64,000 nt of DNA. Origin: Chloroflexota bacterium. GTDB taxonomy: Bacteria; Chloroflexota; Limnocylindria; Limnocylindrales; CSP1-4. Shown here in pieces: positions 1 to 7,792 of this stretch (positions are counted from its first letter, which is position 1; every line of letters starts with the position of its first letter). Made by a program: the position numbers and the translations under genes. The notes under the pieces were generated by a model. That model searched no databases and was not told where the DNA came from. It saw only the letters and a program-made list of their open reading frames with translations. Location: the NCBI GenBank assembly GCA_015478725.1, contig JADMIG010000010.1, positions 1-64,000 of the forward strand. The letters are read 5' to 3'.

Positions 1-46
1 CACCAGCCGCTCTCGTGCTCGAATGTGCCCACCGGGCGTTGGAAGT

Positions 47-67
47 TCGGGCTAGACTGGCCGAAGG
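47..67. repeat. Left copy of a 21-bp direct repeat bracketing the sugar-catabolic block
   Basis: The 21 bases here recur exactly and in the same orientation at 14902-14922. The unit contains CTAGACTGGCCGAAGG; its TAGACT looks like a -10 box. The two copies enclose the whole sugar-catabolic block (138-14661), whose last genes look less GC-rich than the later part of the window. The bases on either side of the two copies differ. A repeated attachment or insertion site is the favoured inference; a recurrent promoter motif is the alternative. No integrase gene is seen between the copies. Bases 1-137 otherwise hold nothing I can call. Confidence 0.5.
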
Positions 68-137
68 CTGCGGAACGACGGCGCTGGTTCGGCAGCGCTC
101 AACGTCCCTGGCACTCTGTATCCTCTTGCTGCCGCAC

Positions 138-1289
138 TCAGCGGGGGCTGACGGCACTCGCGGTCTCATGCGAGCGCAGCGCCGCGTCGAAGACCCGATG
201 CGCGGACAGGGCTTCCTCGACCGTCGCGGTTCCGAACCGGTCGCCAAGCGCGCCGGCACGCTCGGCGAGGAAGGTCGCCCACATCTGCAGGATCGCGTCG
301 AGGAAGCCGAACTCGAAGATGGCGCCGGTGAACGTCGGCCAGACCGACCGGTAGCCTGGCTGCACCGTCTCCCACACCTGCTCCCCGTCGGCGACCCGGA
401 AGCGCTCGACGATCGTGGATGTGCGCGTGCTGAAGCGCACACCGCCGTCCATGCCAAGCGCCTCGAACCACCATGTGTTGCCCTGTCCCGGCGCGATGCG
501 CTTGGTCTCCCACAGCATCGGAAACGTCCGGCCGTCCGAGCGCGTGGGCTCGGCCACGCGCATTGCGAGCAGCGCGTTGTCCCATGTGTCACACGGAACA
601 AGGAGGCCATCCGGGCCGGGCCGCTTCGGCACAACATTGTCGAGTATGGCGTAGACGCTCGCCGGCTCCCACCCCAGCCGGAGCGGTAAGTGCGCCACGT
701 GCATCCCGAGGTCACCCATCACGCCGATTCGCCCGCACGTGGAGGCCCGGCGCTTCCAGTTGATCGGCTTGGCGCGGTCGAGGTCCGAGGAGTGGCTCAG
801 GCCTGAGCGCACCTCGATCACCTCTCCGAGCCGTCCCGACCGCACCAGCTCCCATGCGGCGAGCGCCCCCGGGTAGAACGGCAACTCGCTGGAAACGCGT
901 ACGAACACTCCGGCACGCCGCACCGCCTCGGCGATCCGCTCGGCGGCCGCCAGGTCGATGCCGAAGGGCTTCTCGCCGAGGAAGTCCTTGCCGGCTTCGG
1001 CGGCCCCGATGTACACCTCTTCGTGCACGTCATGCGGGACCGCGAGGTAGAGAAGGTCGATCTCGGGGTCGTCGGCGAGCCGGCGCCAGTCGTCGGTCGA
1101 GATCCGCACGGTGCCCAACCGGTCGAACCAGCCGCGCGCAGCTGGCACGGGGTCGGCCACCGCGGTCACGACCGGCCGTACCGGGTGATCGACGAGCGAG
1201 ATCCAACGCTCGGCAGCGGCGGCGAACTCGCGCCCCATGAGACCGGCACCGACGATGCCGATCCGCACCGGCGGCGCGGCCGCCGTCAT
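138..1289 (-). CDS. Gfo/Idh/MocA family NAD(P)-dependent oxidoreductase
   Basis: This 383-residue protein probably oxidises or reduces a sugar, polyol or sugar acid in the cytoplasm. The N-terminus has the Rossmann motif GIVGAGLMGR (about 10-19). EKPFGIDLAAAERIAEA near residue 105 is the family's conserved EKP segment, whose lysine is usually catalytic. The C-terminal alpha/beta domain and the length are typical. It overlaps the upstream aldolase gene by 4 nt (ATGA), so the two are co-transcribed and translationally coupled. The substrate cannot be read from sequence; neighbouring kinases, aldolases and a sugar importer point to carbohydrate catabolism. The family call is firm. Confidence 0.9.
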   Translation of the reverse strand: MTAAAPPVRIGIVGAGLMGREFAAAAERWISLVDHPVRPVVTAVADPVPAARGWFDRLGTVRISTDDWRRLADDPEIDLLYLAVPHDVHEEVYIGAAEAGKDFLGEKPFGIDLAAAERIAEAVRRAGVFVRVSSELPFYPGALAAWELVRSGRLGEVIEVRSGLSHSSDLDRAKPINWKRRASTCGRIGVMGDLGMHVAHLPLRLGWEPASVYAILDNVVPKRPGPDGLLVPCDTWDNALLAMRVAEPTRSDGRTFPMLWETKRIAPGQGNTWWFEALGMDGGVRFSTRTSTIVERFRVADGEQVWETVQPGYRSVWPTFTGAIFEFGFLDAILQMWATFLAERAGALGDRFGTATVEEALSAHRVFDAALRSHETASAVSPR

Positions 1290-2134
1290 GCGCCCGTTCC
1301 CTCGCCCACGATCGCGAGTGCGTCGGCGACGGTGGCGTTTTCGTGGAGCATCGACATGAGGGCGTGCGTCATCCGGTCCGGGTGCGGGTGCTGGATGATG
1401 TTGCGCCCGTAGACGATACCCCGGGCGCCCTGAGCGAGCACGGCGGCGGTCCGCTCGAAAAGCTCCTGATCGGAGACGCGCCCACCACCGCGGACAAGGA
1501 CCGGCAGGTCGCCCGCGATCTCCACGACTCGGTGGTAGTCGTCGATGTCATCGGTCGGGTCGGCCTTGATGATGTCGGCGCCGAGTTCCACGGCCTGGCG
1601 CACGAGTGGGACGATCTGCTCAACATCGCCGTTGACGCCGTACCCGCCTGCATCCACCTCTCGCATGACGAGCGGTTCCACCATGAGCGGCATGCCGTAC
1701 CGGTCGCAGTCCGCCCGCGCTGCGAGCACGTTCGCGATGCACGCTTCCCGGATCTCCGGTCGGCCCGGCAGATCGAACAGGTTCACGACGACGCAGGCGG
1801 CGTCGAGGCGGACGCCGGTCAGCGCCGGCTCGGGGATCATCCGGCTGAACATCCGGTCCGGCAGCACCTGTCCGTAGACGTTCGCCACGTCGGTGCGCAG
1901 AACGAGGGCCGGCCGGGTGCGGCCGCCGGCCGACTGCAGGAGCCGCGCCGAGCCCGGCGTGAGCTGGATGGCGTCCGGAGCGGCGTCGACGAGGCGGCGC
2001 ATGGCCGAAGGAAGATCCTCGATGCCGGCGAGAAACCTGCCCTCGCCGAAGAAACCGTGGTCGATGGCGATGTCGAGGCAGCGCCCCGACCGCTCGTCGA
2101 ACAACCGGCGCATCCGGTACTCGATCCCTGTCAT
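1286..2134 (-). CDS. Class I aldolase, DeoC/FbaB/LsrF-like
   Basis: This 282-residue TIM-barrel aldolase likely cleaves a phosphorylated sugar into a triose phosphate and a second product via a lysine Schiff base. GADIIKADPTDD carries the probable Schiff-base Lys190. Other landmarks are the early DIAIDHGFF segment and the phosphate-binding stretches VLVRGGGRVS and GARGIVYGRNIIQHP, as in LsrF and archaeal-type FbaB. It is the first gene of a leftward pair with the Gfo/Idh/MocA gene. Its promoter region shares operator A (2259-2272) with the divergent PfkB gene. The exact substrate is unknown. Confidence 0.85.
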   Translation of the reverse strand: MTGIEYRMRRLFDERSGRCLDIAIDHGFFGEGRFLAGIEDLPSAMRRLVDAAPDAIQLTPGSARLLQSAGGRTRPALVLRTDVANVYGQVLPDRMFSRMIPEPALTGVRLDAACVVVNLFDLPGRPEIREACIANVLAARADCDRYGMPLMVEPLVMREVDAGGYGVNGDVEQIVPLVRQAVELGADIIKADPTDDIDDYHRVVEIAGDLPVLVRGGGRVSDQELFERTAAVLAQGARGIVYGRNIIQHPHPDRMTHALMSMLHENATVADALAIVGEGTGA

Positions 2135-2258
2135 CGGGGCTCCTGTCTTCTCCGTCGCGCCCGGTGGTGCACTGCCGCCGGACGCCCGCAGGATGGGGTT
2201 CCAACACGTTCGCCGAGAATTGACCGGCCGGCGTCGCGACGGTACCTTCAGGCTGCGG

Positions 2259-2272
2259 TGATATCGTTGTCA
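2259..2272 (+). promoter_or_regulatory. Putative LacI-family operator A
   Basis: TGATATCGTTGTCA is an imperfect palindrome with a central CG, as LacI-family proteins prefer. It lies between the divergent aldolase (2134, minus) and PfkB kinase (2295, plus) genes. The half-site CGTTGTCA recurs in sites B, C and F. On the minus strand a TTGACA (2273 to 2268) overlaps the site, so a bound repressor would cover a -35 element of the leftward unit; no convincing -10 was found. Confidence 0.6.
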
Positions 2273-2294
2273 ACCCACTGACCCGGAGGCTGCG

Positions 2295-3251
2295 GTGCTT
2301 GTGCTCGGCGCCAACCTCGCCGTGGACCGCACACTGCGGCTGTCCCGACTGGTGCCCGGCCAGGTGATCCGGCCGCGGGAGGCAGTGGCGACGGCGGGAG
2401 GCAAGGCGGTCAACGTCGTCCGGGCCGCCCGCGCCCACGGCATCCGCGCGGTCCTCATCGCCAACTTGCCCGGAAGCGCTGGGAGGCTTCTCGCCGAGCT
2501 TCTGGACGACGAGGGCCACGAGTTGCGACCGATCATCACAACCGGTGAGGCCCGCGCCGCAATCATCCTCATTGAGGACAGCGGACGGACCACTGTCCTC
2601 AACGAACCCGGCCCGGCGCTGACCCAGGACGACGCCACCCGACTTCTCGTCGCCGTCCGCGACGAGCTTGGGCCTGGCCGTCACCGGGTCGTGGTCGCCA
2701 CGGGCAGCCTGCCGCCGGGTGCGCCTGTGGATCTCTACCGGCAGGTGCTCGATCTGGCCCACGCGGCCGGATCCCTGTGCATCGTGGACGCGGCTGGGGG
2801 GGCGCTCGCGGCCACGCTGCCCCACGGCCCCGACGTCGTGTCACCAAACCTCGCCGAGGCCGAGACACTGCTGTTCGGGGTGGACGGCGAAGATGTCGCG
2901 GTGGAGGGCGACGATGTCTGCGCCCGGGCGACTGCGGCGGCGGCGAAGCTGGTCGCTGCCGGGGCGCGTGCCTCGCTCGTCAGCGTCGGGCGCCACGGCG
3001 TAGCCGGGCACGACGAAGCGGGTGGGTTCTGGATCGACGCGCCTGCCGTCGCCGTGCGCAACGCGATCGGTGCCGGCGACTCGCTCGTGGCCGGTCTCAG
3101 TGCCGTACTCGAGCACGGCGGATTGCTCCGCGACGCTGCCGCGGTCGGCGTCGCCACGGCGAGCGCCTCGGTCGCTCACGACCTCGCTGGCGGGGTGGAT
3201 CCGGTCTTGCTCGGCGAGCTCCTGAAGACGGTCCGGGTGGGTGCAGCGTGA
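2295..3251 (+). CDS. PfkB-family sugar-phosphate kinase, LacC/FruK (1-phosphofructokinase) type
   Basis: This 318-residue cytoplasmic kinase probably phosphorylates a keto-sugar phosphate, as tagatose-6-phosphate kinase or 1-phosphofructokinase do. AGGKAVNVVRA (about 34-44) and NEPGP (about 103-107) are hallmarks of the LacC/FruK branch. NAIGAGDSLVAG near residue 256 carries the catalytic base Asp262. The GTG start has a good GGAGG at 2285-2289, five bases upstream. The end overlaps the FGGY kinase start by 4 nt (GTGA). With the LacD-like aldolase nearby, a tagatose-1,6-bisphosphate-like route is plausible but unproven. Confidence 0.88.
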   Translation: MLVLGANLAVDRTLRLSRLVPGQVIRPREAVATAGGKAVNVVRAARAHGIRAVLIANLPGSAGRLLAELLDDEGHELRPIITTGEARAAIILIEDSGRTTVLNEPGPALTQDDATRLLVAVRDELGPGRHRVVVATGSLPPGAPVDLYRQVLDLAHAAGSLCIVDAAGGALAATLPHGPDVVSPNLAEAETLLFGVDGEDVAVEGDDVCARATAAAAKLVAAGARASLVSVGRHGVAGHDEAGGFWIDAPAVAVRNAIGAGDSLVAGLSAVLEHGGLLRDAAAVGVATASASVAHDLAGGVDPVLLGELLKTVRVGAA

Positions 3252-4660
3252 CCGGTCGGCAACGCGCCAGTCACGAGAAGAGTCCCGATCGCAAGCGGCG
3301 CATCGTGCCGGGCCTCGTGGGCGGCGACGGCCTGCTCGTCGGGGTCGACGTGGGAACCACGCGCGTCAAGGCGATCGCCGTGGACCTCGAGGGCGTCGTG
3401 CGCGCCGAGGCGCAGCACCCGATGCCCTGGCAGCACGATGGGAACCGTGCCTGGATTGACCCCTCGGCGATCGCACAGCTGGCCATCACCGTTGCAGCCG
3501 AGGCTGTCACCAACGCCACTACGGCCTCCGATGATGACCAGCTGGTGCTAGGCGTCGGGGTGACGAGCATGGCCGAGACCGGCGTCCTGGTCGACGGGTC
3601 CGACGTGCCCCTCGCGCCTGCCATCGCGTGGCACGATCCGCGGGGGGACGTGGAGACCGTGCGGCGTGAACTCGGCACGGAGCGATTCCAGTCGACGACG
3701 GGCATGACGCTCGGTCCACTTCCCTCGCTGGTCAAGCTGGTCTGGCTACGGCGGGAGATGCCCGAGACTGTACGCGCGGTGCGCTTCTATGCCGTGGCCG
3801 AGTGGGTCGTCCGCAGCCTTGGCGGCGAGCCGCTCGCGGAGCTGTCGCTGGCCAGCCGCACCGGCATGCTCGAGATCGCTGGCGCGCGTCCCTGGGACGA
3901 GGCGTTCGCCCTGCTTGGCTCGCCGTCGCTGATCCCCCAGCCGATGATCGCGGGCACCCCGGCTGGGACCGTGAGCGGCCCCGACGTCCCGCCCTCGCTG
4001 CGGGGCGCCGTCCTCACGGTTGCCGGCCACGACCACCAGGCCGCTGCCTACGGAGCCGGTGCGGTCGCCGACGGCGCGCTGTTCGACTCGATGGGCTCGG
4101 CCGAGGCGCTCGTGCGCACGGTCGGGGCTCCGCTGGCGCCCGAGCGAATCCACCGCCTCGCCGGCCACGGGATCACCGTCGGATGGGGAGTCGTCGAGGA
4201 TCACCTCTGCATCCTCTGCGGGATCGCGACCGGTCTCACGCTCGAGCGTGTCAGCCTGATGGTCGGCGCCACGACCCGTGAGGAGCGCCGGTTGCTTGGC
4301 GAGACCGCCGCGGCGCTGCCGGCCCGCGTACCCGGCCTCCGGCTTCGCGAGCCCAGGTTTGACGGAGTCGCGGTCGAGGGGATCACGGACAGCGTGAGTC
4401 CGGCCGCCCTGTGGCGGGCCGCTGTGGAGGACATGATCGAGCTCGCCGATCACCAACTCGCGCTCGTTGGGTCCGAGGCCGGCCCCTACACGGACGTCGT
4501 CGCCGGCGGTGGGTGGTTCAACAACCCGGCTGTCTGTGCAGCGAAGCAGCGCCAGTTCCCGCACCTGCGCACCACGGACCTGACTGAACCCGGCGCCTAC
4601 GGTGCCGCACTCATGGCGGCGCGGGCAGCCGGCTTCCTGAGGGACCACGCCGGGACCTGA
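3248..4660 (+). CDS. FGGY-family carbohydrate kinase
   Basis: This 470-residue ATP-dependent kinase belongs to the xylulokinase/gluconokinase-like FGGY superfamily. VGVDVGTTRVKAIAVD (about residue 35) is the N-terminal phosphate-binding loop. AWHDPRGD lies in the sugar-binding region, AGHDHQAAAYGAGA is the mid-protein ATPase motif, and AGGGWFNNP is the C-terminal adenosine motif. The GTG at 3248 overlaps the preceding stop by 4 nt, so the pair is coupled; the frame is open further upstream only as a shadow of the PfkB gene. At 470 residues it is slightly short for the family. The substrate is unknown. It converges with the LacD-like gene 36 nt downstream. Confidence 0.87.
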   Translation: MTGRQRASHEKSPDRKRRIVPGLVGGDGLLVGVDVGTTRVKAIAVDLEGVVRAEAQHPMPWQHDGNRAWIDPSAIAQLAITVAAEAVTNATTASDDDQLVLGVGVTSMAETGVLVDGSDVPLAPAIAWHDPRGDVETVRRELGTERFQSTTGMTLGPLPSLVKLVWLRREMPETVRAVRFYAVAEWVVRSLGGEPLAELSLASRTGMLEIAGARPWDEAFALLGSPSLIPQPMIAGTPAGTVSGPDVPPSLRGAVLTVAGHDHQAAAYGAGAVADGALFDSMGSAEALVRTVGAPLAPERIHRLAGHGITVGWGVVEDHLCILCGIATGLTLERVSLMVGATTREERRLLGETAAALPARVPGLRLREPRFDGVAVEGITDSVSPAALWRAAVEDMIELADHQLALVGSEAGPYTDVVAGGGWFNNPAVCAAKQRQFPHLRTTDLTEPGAYGAALMAARAAGFLRDHAGT

Positions 4661-4696
4661 GGCGCGAGACACCTCCGAGCCCGTGGCCCGCAGACG

Positions 4697-5599
4697 TCAC
4701 GCCCGTGTCACCTCCTGCCAGGACCGACCTCGACCGTCGGTCGCCTCCGCGAGCCCCGCCATTCGCTCGACGGCGATCGTCTTGAGGAAGTGGCTCCGCT
4801 CCGCTCCAGGAAGGCCGACCGCCTCGCCCCACAAGGCGCGGCCGGCGATGAAGCCCGAGGCCCCGGCGTCCATCGCGGTGACGACGCGCTCGACGAACTT
4901 CTCGTATTCGATCCCGGCCGAGAGCAACGCCCAAGGCACCGAGCCGCAGACCCTGGTGATCTCGAGGCAGCCGGCGTCATCACCGGGCCACTCGAGCTTG
5001 AGCAAGTCGGGTCCCACCGTCGAGAGTAGCTCGGCAGAGCGCACGACGAGCTTCCGCTTCTGCTTGGCGGTCAGGGGTCCTTCGCCCGGCAACGCCGCGA
5101 CGAGCGGCTCGATCACCGATGGCATCCCGTGCTGGCGGCACGCATCCACCACCGCCCGGACCGCGTCGAGGGCTTCCTGGGCCAGGTCGGGCTCACCCTC
5201 GCGGGGAGGACGGTCCGGGCGCCAGCGAACGAGGAACTTCAGCGCTACGCCGCCCGCCGCCTCCACGAACGCGGGGCCACGGTCCGGGGAGAACTCGGTT
5301 CGGTACTCGCTGTTCCACGTTGGCTGCGGCGAACGCTCGCTCGAGATGAGAAGGCCGGCTCCGGACGCAAGTGCGCCCGCTTGTCTCACTGCGCCGACGC
5401 CGTACTCGACATCGAGGAGAACGCCCGAGGATCTCGGGGACAGCGCCCGGACGACGTCGACCTTGAAGGAGCTGAGGTCGTCGTCGGATGAGGGCATACC
5501 GACGGTGCCGAGCATCGAGCGCAGCGTGCCTCGTTGATCCATCGCGAGGATGGCAATTTTCCCCTCGTCGTTCGCGATCTGATCGAGGTTGAAGAACAT
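4697..5599 (-). CDS. Tagatose-1,6-bisphosphate aldolase-like protein (LacD/DeoC family)
   Basis: From the ATG at 5599 this is a 300-residue class I aldolase resembling LacD. AILAMDQRGTLRSML near the N-terminus, VLLDVEYGVGAV, ALKFLVRW and the Schiff-base segment DLLKLEWPGD (Lys201) match LacD, as does the late segment GASGFIAGRALWGEAV. A GGGTG six bases upstream supports this start; the frame stays open to 5680, but the extension looks non-coding. It stands alone leftward under a promoter covered by operators D and B. Likely role: cleaving a ketohexose bisphosphate to triose phosphates. Substrate stereochemistry cannot be assigned. Confidence 0.87.
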   Translation of the reverse strand: MFFNLDQIANDEGKIAILAMDQRGTLRSMLGTVGMPSSDDDLSSFKVDVVRALSPRSSGVLLDVEYGVGAVRQAGALASGAGLLISSERSPQPTWNSEYRTEFSPDRGPAFVEAAGGVALKFLVRWRPDRPPREGEPDLAQEALDAVRAVVDACRQHGMPSVIEPLVAALPGEGPLTAKQKRKLVVRSAELLSTVGPDLLKLEWPGDDAGCLEITRVCGSVPWALLSAGIEYEKFVERVVTAMDAGASGFIAGRALWGEAVGLPGAERSHFLKTIAVERMAGLAEATDGRGRSWQEVTRA

Positions 5600-5779
5600 G
5601 GTCGTCACCCATTCTGTTGCCTGCTGTCGGCCGGCGACGGTCCACGCGGACCGAACGTCCATCTGGATCTTGGGCGGCACTCCTCGCCGAGCTGGACCGC
5701 ACCGCAGGCGTCGAATTCCAGGCCGAGGGTCGTGCGTATCCGTGGAAAACTGGCGGTGCTTCCGGTCAGTCCACTAGCG

Positions 5780-5793
5780 TGACAGCGTTGTCA
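5780..5793 (+). promoter_or_regulatory. Putative LacI-family operator B
   Basis: TGACAGCGTTGTCA is a near-perfect palindrome with CG at its centre. It is in the 372-nt divergent region (5600-5971) between the LacD-like gene and the cupin/importer operon, just downstream of the leftward promoter. It shares CGTTGTCA with sites A, C and F. Confidence 0.6.
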
Positions 5794-5796
5794 TCG

Positions 5797-5824
5797 ATGC
5801 TAACGGTACGAGAGCCTTTGTCAA
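5797..5824 (-). promoter_or_regulatory. Leftward promoter of the LacD-like gene
   Basis: On the minus strand a consensus TTGACA (5824 to 5819) is followed after 16 nt by TAGCAT (5802 to 5797), a reasonable sigma-70 -10 box. Operator D overlaps the -10 and operator B lies just downstream, a layout that fits repression. Confidence 0.55.
5798..5811 (+). promoter_or_regulatory. Putative LacI-family operator D (variant)
   Basis: TGCTAACGGTACGA starts like site C but its right half diverges. The 13-mer CGATGCTAACGGT covering it (5795-5807) is repeated exactly at 13605-13617, upstream of the phosphofructokinase-like gene (site E). The recurrence at two promoters supports function. It could be a weaker site for the same repressor or a site for another regulator. 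Confidence 0.5.
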
Positions 5825-5881
5825 GTTGCGTGCAGGTTCTGTGCAGGTTCCTGGCCGTCCACAAGGCGTATTCCAGGTTCT

Positions 5882-5895
5882 TGACAACGATACCA
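5882..5895 (-). promoter_or_regulatory. Putative LacI-family operator F
   Basis: Read on the minus strand this is TGGTATCGTTGTCA, one base different from site C and one from site A. It overlaps a plus-strand TTGACA (5881-5886), a possible -35 box for the rightward cupin/importer operon; the best -10 at 18-nt spacing is only TAGCGT (5905-5910), so that promoter is tentative. Confidence 0.58.
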
Positions 5896-5971
5896 ACCAA
5901 GGGGTAGCGTCGGCACCGCGTCGAGCCGCCCATCGCTGTCGAGATCATCCCGATGGAAGCGAGATCATCCT

Positions 5972-7012
5972 GTGAGACCCGTGCACCTGGCCGCCAACCA
6001 GCCGCGCCAGTTCTACCGCGGGGGCACGGCGATCGCCGAGTTCCGCTCGTTCGACGAGGGCGTCAACGTGCAGCAGGGCCCGGAAGACTGGGTCGGTTCC
6101 ACGGTCACGCGGTCCGGCACCAATGAGGGCCTCAGCCGGCTCCCTGGTGGCGGCCTCCTGCGCGACGCGATCGCTGCCGATCCCTGTGGCTACCTGGGTC
6201 CCGCCCACGTCGAGGCCTACGGCGACGACCCGTCGCTTTTGGTGAAGCTCCTCGATGCCGGCGAGCGCCTGCCCGTCCACTGCCACCCCAGCCGCGAGTT
6301 CGCCCAGATGCACCTCGGCAGTCGCCACGGCAAGACGGAGGCCTGGATCGTCATCGGAACGGTCGGCTCATCGCCGACCGTGTACCTCGGGTTTTCCTCC
6401 GACGTCGGCCAGGTGGAGCTCGACTCGTGGCTCGCGGTCCAGAACTCCGAGGCGCTGCTCGGCCATCTCAACGCGATCCAGGTGAGGGCCGGCGACAGCG
6501 TGCTCGTCCCGGCCGGAACGCCGCACGCCATCGGCGAGGGTGTCTTCGTGGTCGAGCTGCAGGAGCCCACCGACTTCTCGGTGATCCTCGAGTGGAAGCG
6601 CTTCGGCCTCCCCGACATCGCCGGCGGTCAGATCGGGCTCCCTGCCGACCTCGCCATGCGCTGCCTCGACCGCACCGCGTGGCGGGCCGCGCGACGTGAC
6701 GGATGCGTGACCCGGGCGGCGGCGAGCCGCGGTCTGCCGGGGTCGGCACCCGGCACGGCCCGCTTGCTGCCCGAAGCAGCAGATCCGTTCTTCCGGGCGG
6801 AGGAGGTCATCCTCGGCGCGGCGGCGCGATTGGACCCGTCCTTCGCCCTGCTCGTCGTCCTGGAGGGTGAGGGGCGCCTCGAGACCGAGAACGGGGACAC
6901 GGTCGATCTGCGGACCGGTGGCACCGTTCTCGTCCCGTGGAACGCAGGGGCGACCACTATCGGCGGCTCCTGCCGTGTCGTCCGCTGCCTCCCTCCGCTC
7001 CCACCCAGCTGA
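5972..7012 (+). CDS. Mannose-6-phosphate isomerase-like cupin protein (class I type)
   Basis: This 346-residue protein resembles class I phosphomannose isomerases, zinc cupins interconverting aldose and ketose phosphates. LPVHCHPSREFAQMHLG gives two zinc histidines, GKTEAW the zinc-binding glutamate, and VPAGTPHAIGEGVFVVELQEPTD the second-barrel histidine and core motif. A second, weaker cupin-like half ends in VVLEGEGRLETENGDTVDLR. The GTG start at 5972 lacks a well-spaced Shine-Dalgarno; GTG at 5981 is an alternative. It heads an operon with the ABC importer and probably isomerises the imported sugar after phosphorylation. The substrate may not be mannose 6-phosphate. Confidence 0.83.
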   Translation: MRPVHLAANQPRQFYRGGTAIAEFRSFDEGVNVQQGPEDWVGSTVTRSGTNEGLSRLPGGGLLRDAIAADPCGYLGPAHVEAYGDDPSLLVKLLDAGERLPVHCHPSREFAQMHLGSRHGKTEAWIVIGTVGSSPTVYLGFSSDVGQVELDSWLAVQNSEALLGHLNAIQVRAGDSVLVPAGTPHAIGEGVFVVELQEPTDFSVILEWKRFGLPDIAGGQIGLPADLAMRCLDRTAWRAARRDGCVTRAAASRGLPGSAPGTARLLPEAADPFFRAEEVILGAAARLDPSFALLVVLEGEGRLETENGDTVDLRTGGTVLVPWNAGATTIGGSCRVVRCLPPLPPS

Positions 7013-7015
7013 TCG

Positions 7016-7792
7016 GTGAACGCGATGGCCGAACCACTCCTGCAAGCCCGCGGCATCGTCAAGCACTACGGTCACGTCGAGGCTCTGCAGGGGGCCGATT
7101 TCGATGTCTACCCCGCCGAGATCGTCGCCCTCATCGGTGACAACGGCGCTGGCAAGAGCACGCTCGTGAGGATGCTGTCGGGCACCGAGCAGCCCGACGG
7201 CGGCGAGATCATTCTCGAGGGACGGGCCATCCAGATCGGCTCACCGGCTGTGGCGCAACAGCTTGGCATCGAGACGGTCTATCAGGACCTCGCCCTCGCC
7301 CCCGACCTCGACGGTGCGGCCAACCTGTACTTCGGCCGCGAGCTTGTTCGGTCGGGTCTGCTCGGCAAGCTGGGCTTCCTCGATGACAGGGCGATGCATG
7401 CCGGTGCCCGCAAGGTCTTTACCGAGCTGGGCGTCGACCTCCAGAACGCGTACAGCTCGGTGGCGAACCTCTCCGGAGGCCAGCGTCAGAGCGTTGCAGT
7501 GGCCCGGTCGGTTGCCTGGGCCAACAAGGTCGTGTTCCTCGACGAGCCGACCGCTGCGCTGGGCGCCGTACAGACCGCCCGCGTCCTCGACGTCATCCGG
7601 CGGATCCGGGACCGCGGCATCGCCACCGTCTTCGTCAGTCACAACATGCCCCAGGTCCTGCAGGTGGCCGACCGCGTCGAGGTGCTGCGACTCGGGCGCC
7701 GGGTGGCCCGGATGGATGCCGCCGGAACGACGGTCGAGCAGCTCGTTGCCGCGATGACCGGCGCTCTCGAGTCCCGGGAGGGCGCAGCGTGA
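7016..7792 (+). CDS. Sugar ABC transporter ATP-binding protein (single ABC domain, FrcA-like)
   Basis: This cytoplasmic ATPase energises sugar uptake. In its 258 residues are Walker A GDNGAGKST, the signature LSGGQRQ, Walker B VVFLDEPTAAL and the switch histidine in VFVSHNM. Most ribose-type importers use a double-domain ATPase of about 500 residues; a single-domain protein resembles the fructose system FrcA and presumably acts as a homodimer. GTG at 7016 follows the cupin stop by three bases; ATG at 7025 is an in-frame alternative. It overlaps the permease gene by 4 nt. Confidence 0.9.
   Translation: MNAMAEPLLQARGIVKHYGHVEALQGADFDVYPAEIVALIGDNGAGKSTLVRMLSGTEQPDGGEIILEGRAIQIGSPAVAQQLGIETVYQDLALAPDLDGAANLYFGRELVRSGLLGKLGFLDDRAMHAGARKVFTELGVDLQNAYSSVANLSGGQRQSVAVARSVAWANKVVFLDEPTAALGAVQTARVLDVIRRIRDRGIATVFVSHNMPQVLQVADRVEVLRLGRRVARMDAAGTTVEQLVAAMTGALESREGAA

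Noticed and set aside
1620-2825. Minus-strand frame of 401 codons crossing the 2135-2294 promoter region
   Set aside because: It runs antisense to the PfkB gene and out of frame within the aldolase gene, with no domain match.
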